A stretch of DNA of 64,000 nucleotides from Pseudoalteromonas viridis (GTDB taxonomy: Bacteria; Pseudomonadota; Gammaproteobacteria; Enterobacterales; Alteromonadaceae): assembly GCF_017742995.1 (NCBI RefSeq), contig NZ_CP072425.1, positions 930,001-994,000 of the forward strand, given 5' to 3'. Under the pieces are notes generated by a model. That model saw only the letters and a list, made by a program, of their open reading frames with translations. It did not search any database and had not been told where the DNA came from. A program made the position numbers and the translations under genes. Below, one piece after another: positions 63,472 through 64,000 of the stretch (the first letter of the stretch is position 1; each line of letters opens with the position of its first letter).

Positions 63472-63858
63472 TTATACGCGACGTTTCTTCGGTGGACGAC
63501 AACCATTATGTGGGATTGGCGTCACGTCAGTGATGTTTGTGATACGGAAACCAGCAGCATTCAATGCACGAACAGCAGACTCACGGCCTGGACCTGGACC
63601 TTTGATGAATACTTCTAGGTTCTTAAGACCGTACTCTTGAGCAGCAGTACCTGCACGCTCCGCAGCAACCTGTGCAGCGAAAGGAGTAGACTTACGAGAA
63701 CCACGGAAACCTGAACCACCTGCAGTCGCCCAAGAAAGAGCATTGCCTTGACGGTCAGTGATGGTCACAATCGTGTTGTTGAAAGATGCATGAACGTGAG
63801 CCATGCCGTCAACAACCTGCTTTTTGACCTTTTTACGACGAATTGGTGCTTTTGCCAT
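63472..63858 (-). CDS. rpsK: 30S ribosomal protein S11
   Basis: 128 residues. [15 protein letters not shown] (about 22-36), [22 protein letters not shown] and the C-terminal [18 protein letters not shown] are universal S11 motifs. Platform protein of the small subunit. Confidence 0.98.
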   Translation of the reverse strand: MAKAPIRRKKVKKQVVDGMAHVHASFNNTIVTITDRQGNALSWATAGGSGFRGSRKSTPFAAQVAAERAGTAAQEYGLKNLEVFIKGPGPGRESAVRALNAAGFRITNITDVTPIPHNGCRPPKKRRV

Positions 63859-63871
63859 AACTTACCCCACC

Positions 63872-64000
<129 letters not shown>

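Overview
The window comes from a marine gammaproteobacterium, most likely Pseudoalteromonas. The evidence is the 16S/23S rRNA character, an rrn operon with tRNA-Ile and tRNA-Ala in the spacer, the alpha-operon ribosomal genes and the leuABCD operon; the genus call is from memory of the 16S signature, not from a search.

Layout. 1-3100: the C-terminal tail of an outer-membrane beta-barrel (probably a TonB receptor), a PepSY membrane protein, a secreted S41 protease lipoprotein and a small lipoprotein. 3166-44593: one ~41 kb siderophore locus. It holds an EntD-type phosphopantetheinyl transferase, a PvdE-like ABC exporter, a FhuF-like [2Fe-2S] reductase, a 2,3-dihydroxybenzoate (DHB) operon entC-entE-entB-(free-standing condensation protein)-entA, a DapE/ArgE-like M20 hydrolase, an ornithine/lysine N-monooxygenase, an 11.7 kb three-module NRPS, a TonB receptor, a GNAT, a Zur-box-controlled AztD-like zinc lipoprotein, a PKS (KS-AT-KR-ACP), a FAAL-NRPS, an MbtH protein, a PvdQ-like acylase and an ECF sigma factor under a Fur-box-like palindrome. 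44590-46134: TerB-like and two unknown exported proteins. 46216-51140: leuABCD with an attenuator leader peptide that uses all six leucine codons. 51420-53200: a tandem array of 451-bp units. 53209-58476: rrn operon on the minus strand, with two promoters upstream. 59141-61280: a LasA-type M23 peptidase and a decayed outer-membrane protein gene. 61377-64000: rplQ, rpoA, rpsD, rpsK and partial rpsM.

How the genes fit together (inference). The FAAL loads a fatty acid, FAAL-T-C-A-T adds one residue, KS-AT-KR-ACP extends it by a beta-hydroxy C2 unit, and C-A-T-C-A-T-E-C-A-T-TE adds Ser, a D-configured basic residue (Lys-like code) and a residue whose code fits N-hydroxyornithine. DHB made by EntCBA and activated by EntE/EntB may be placed on an amine by the free-standing condensation protein. 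The acylated precursor would leave through the PvdE-like exporter and lose its fatty tail to the PvdQ-like acylase, as in pyoverdine maturation. The ferric complex would enter through the TonB receptor and be reduced by the FhuF-like protein.

Regulation. Eight sites of the form T(A/G)(A/G)N(A/T/G)-N16-CGTC, resembling the PvdS iron-starvation box TAAAT-N16-CGT, lie 32-76 nt before the start codons of essentially every siderophore transcription unit. The only sigma gene in the locus is an ECF factor behind a Fur-like palindrome. This points to a self-contained Fur -> ECF sigma -> siderophore regulon of pyoverdine type driving a mixed catecholate/hydroxamate acyl-peptide pathway.
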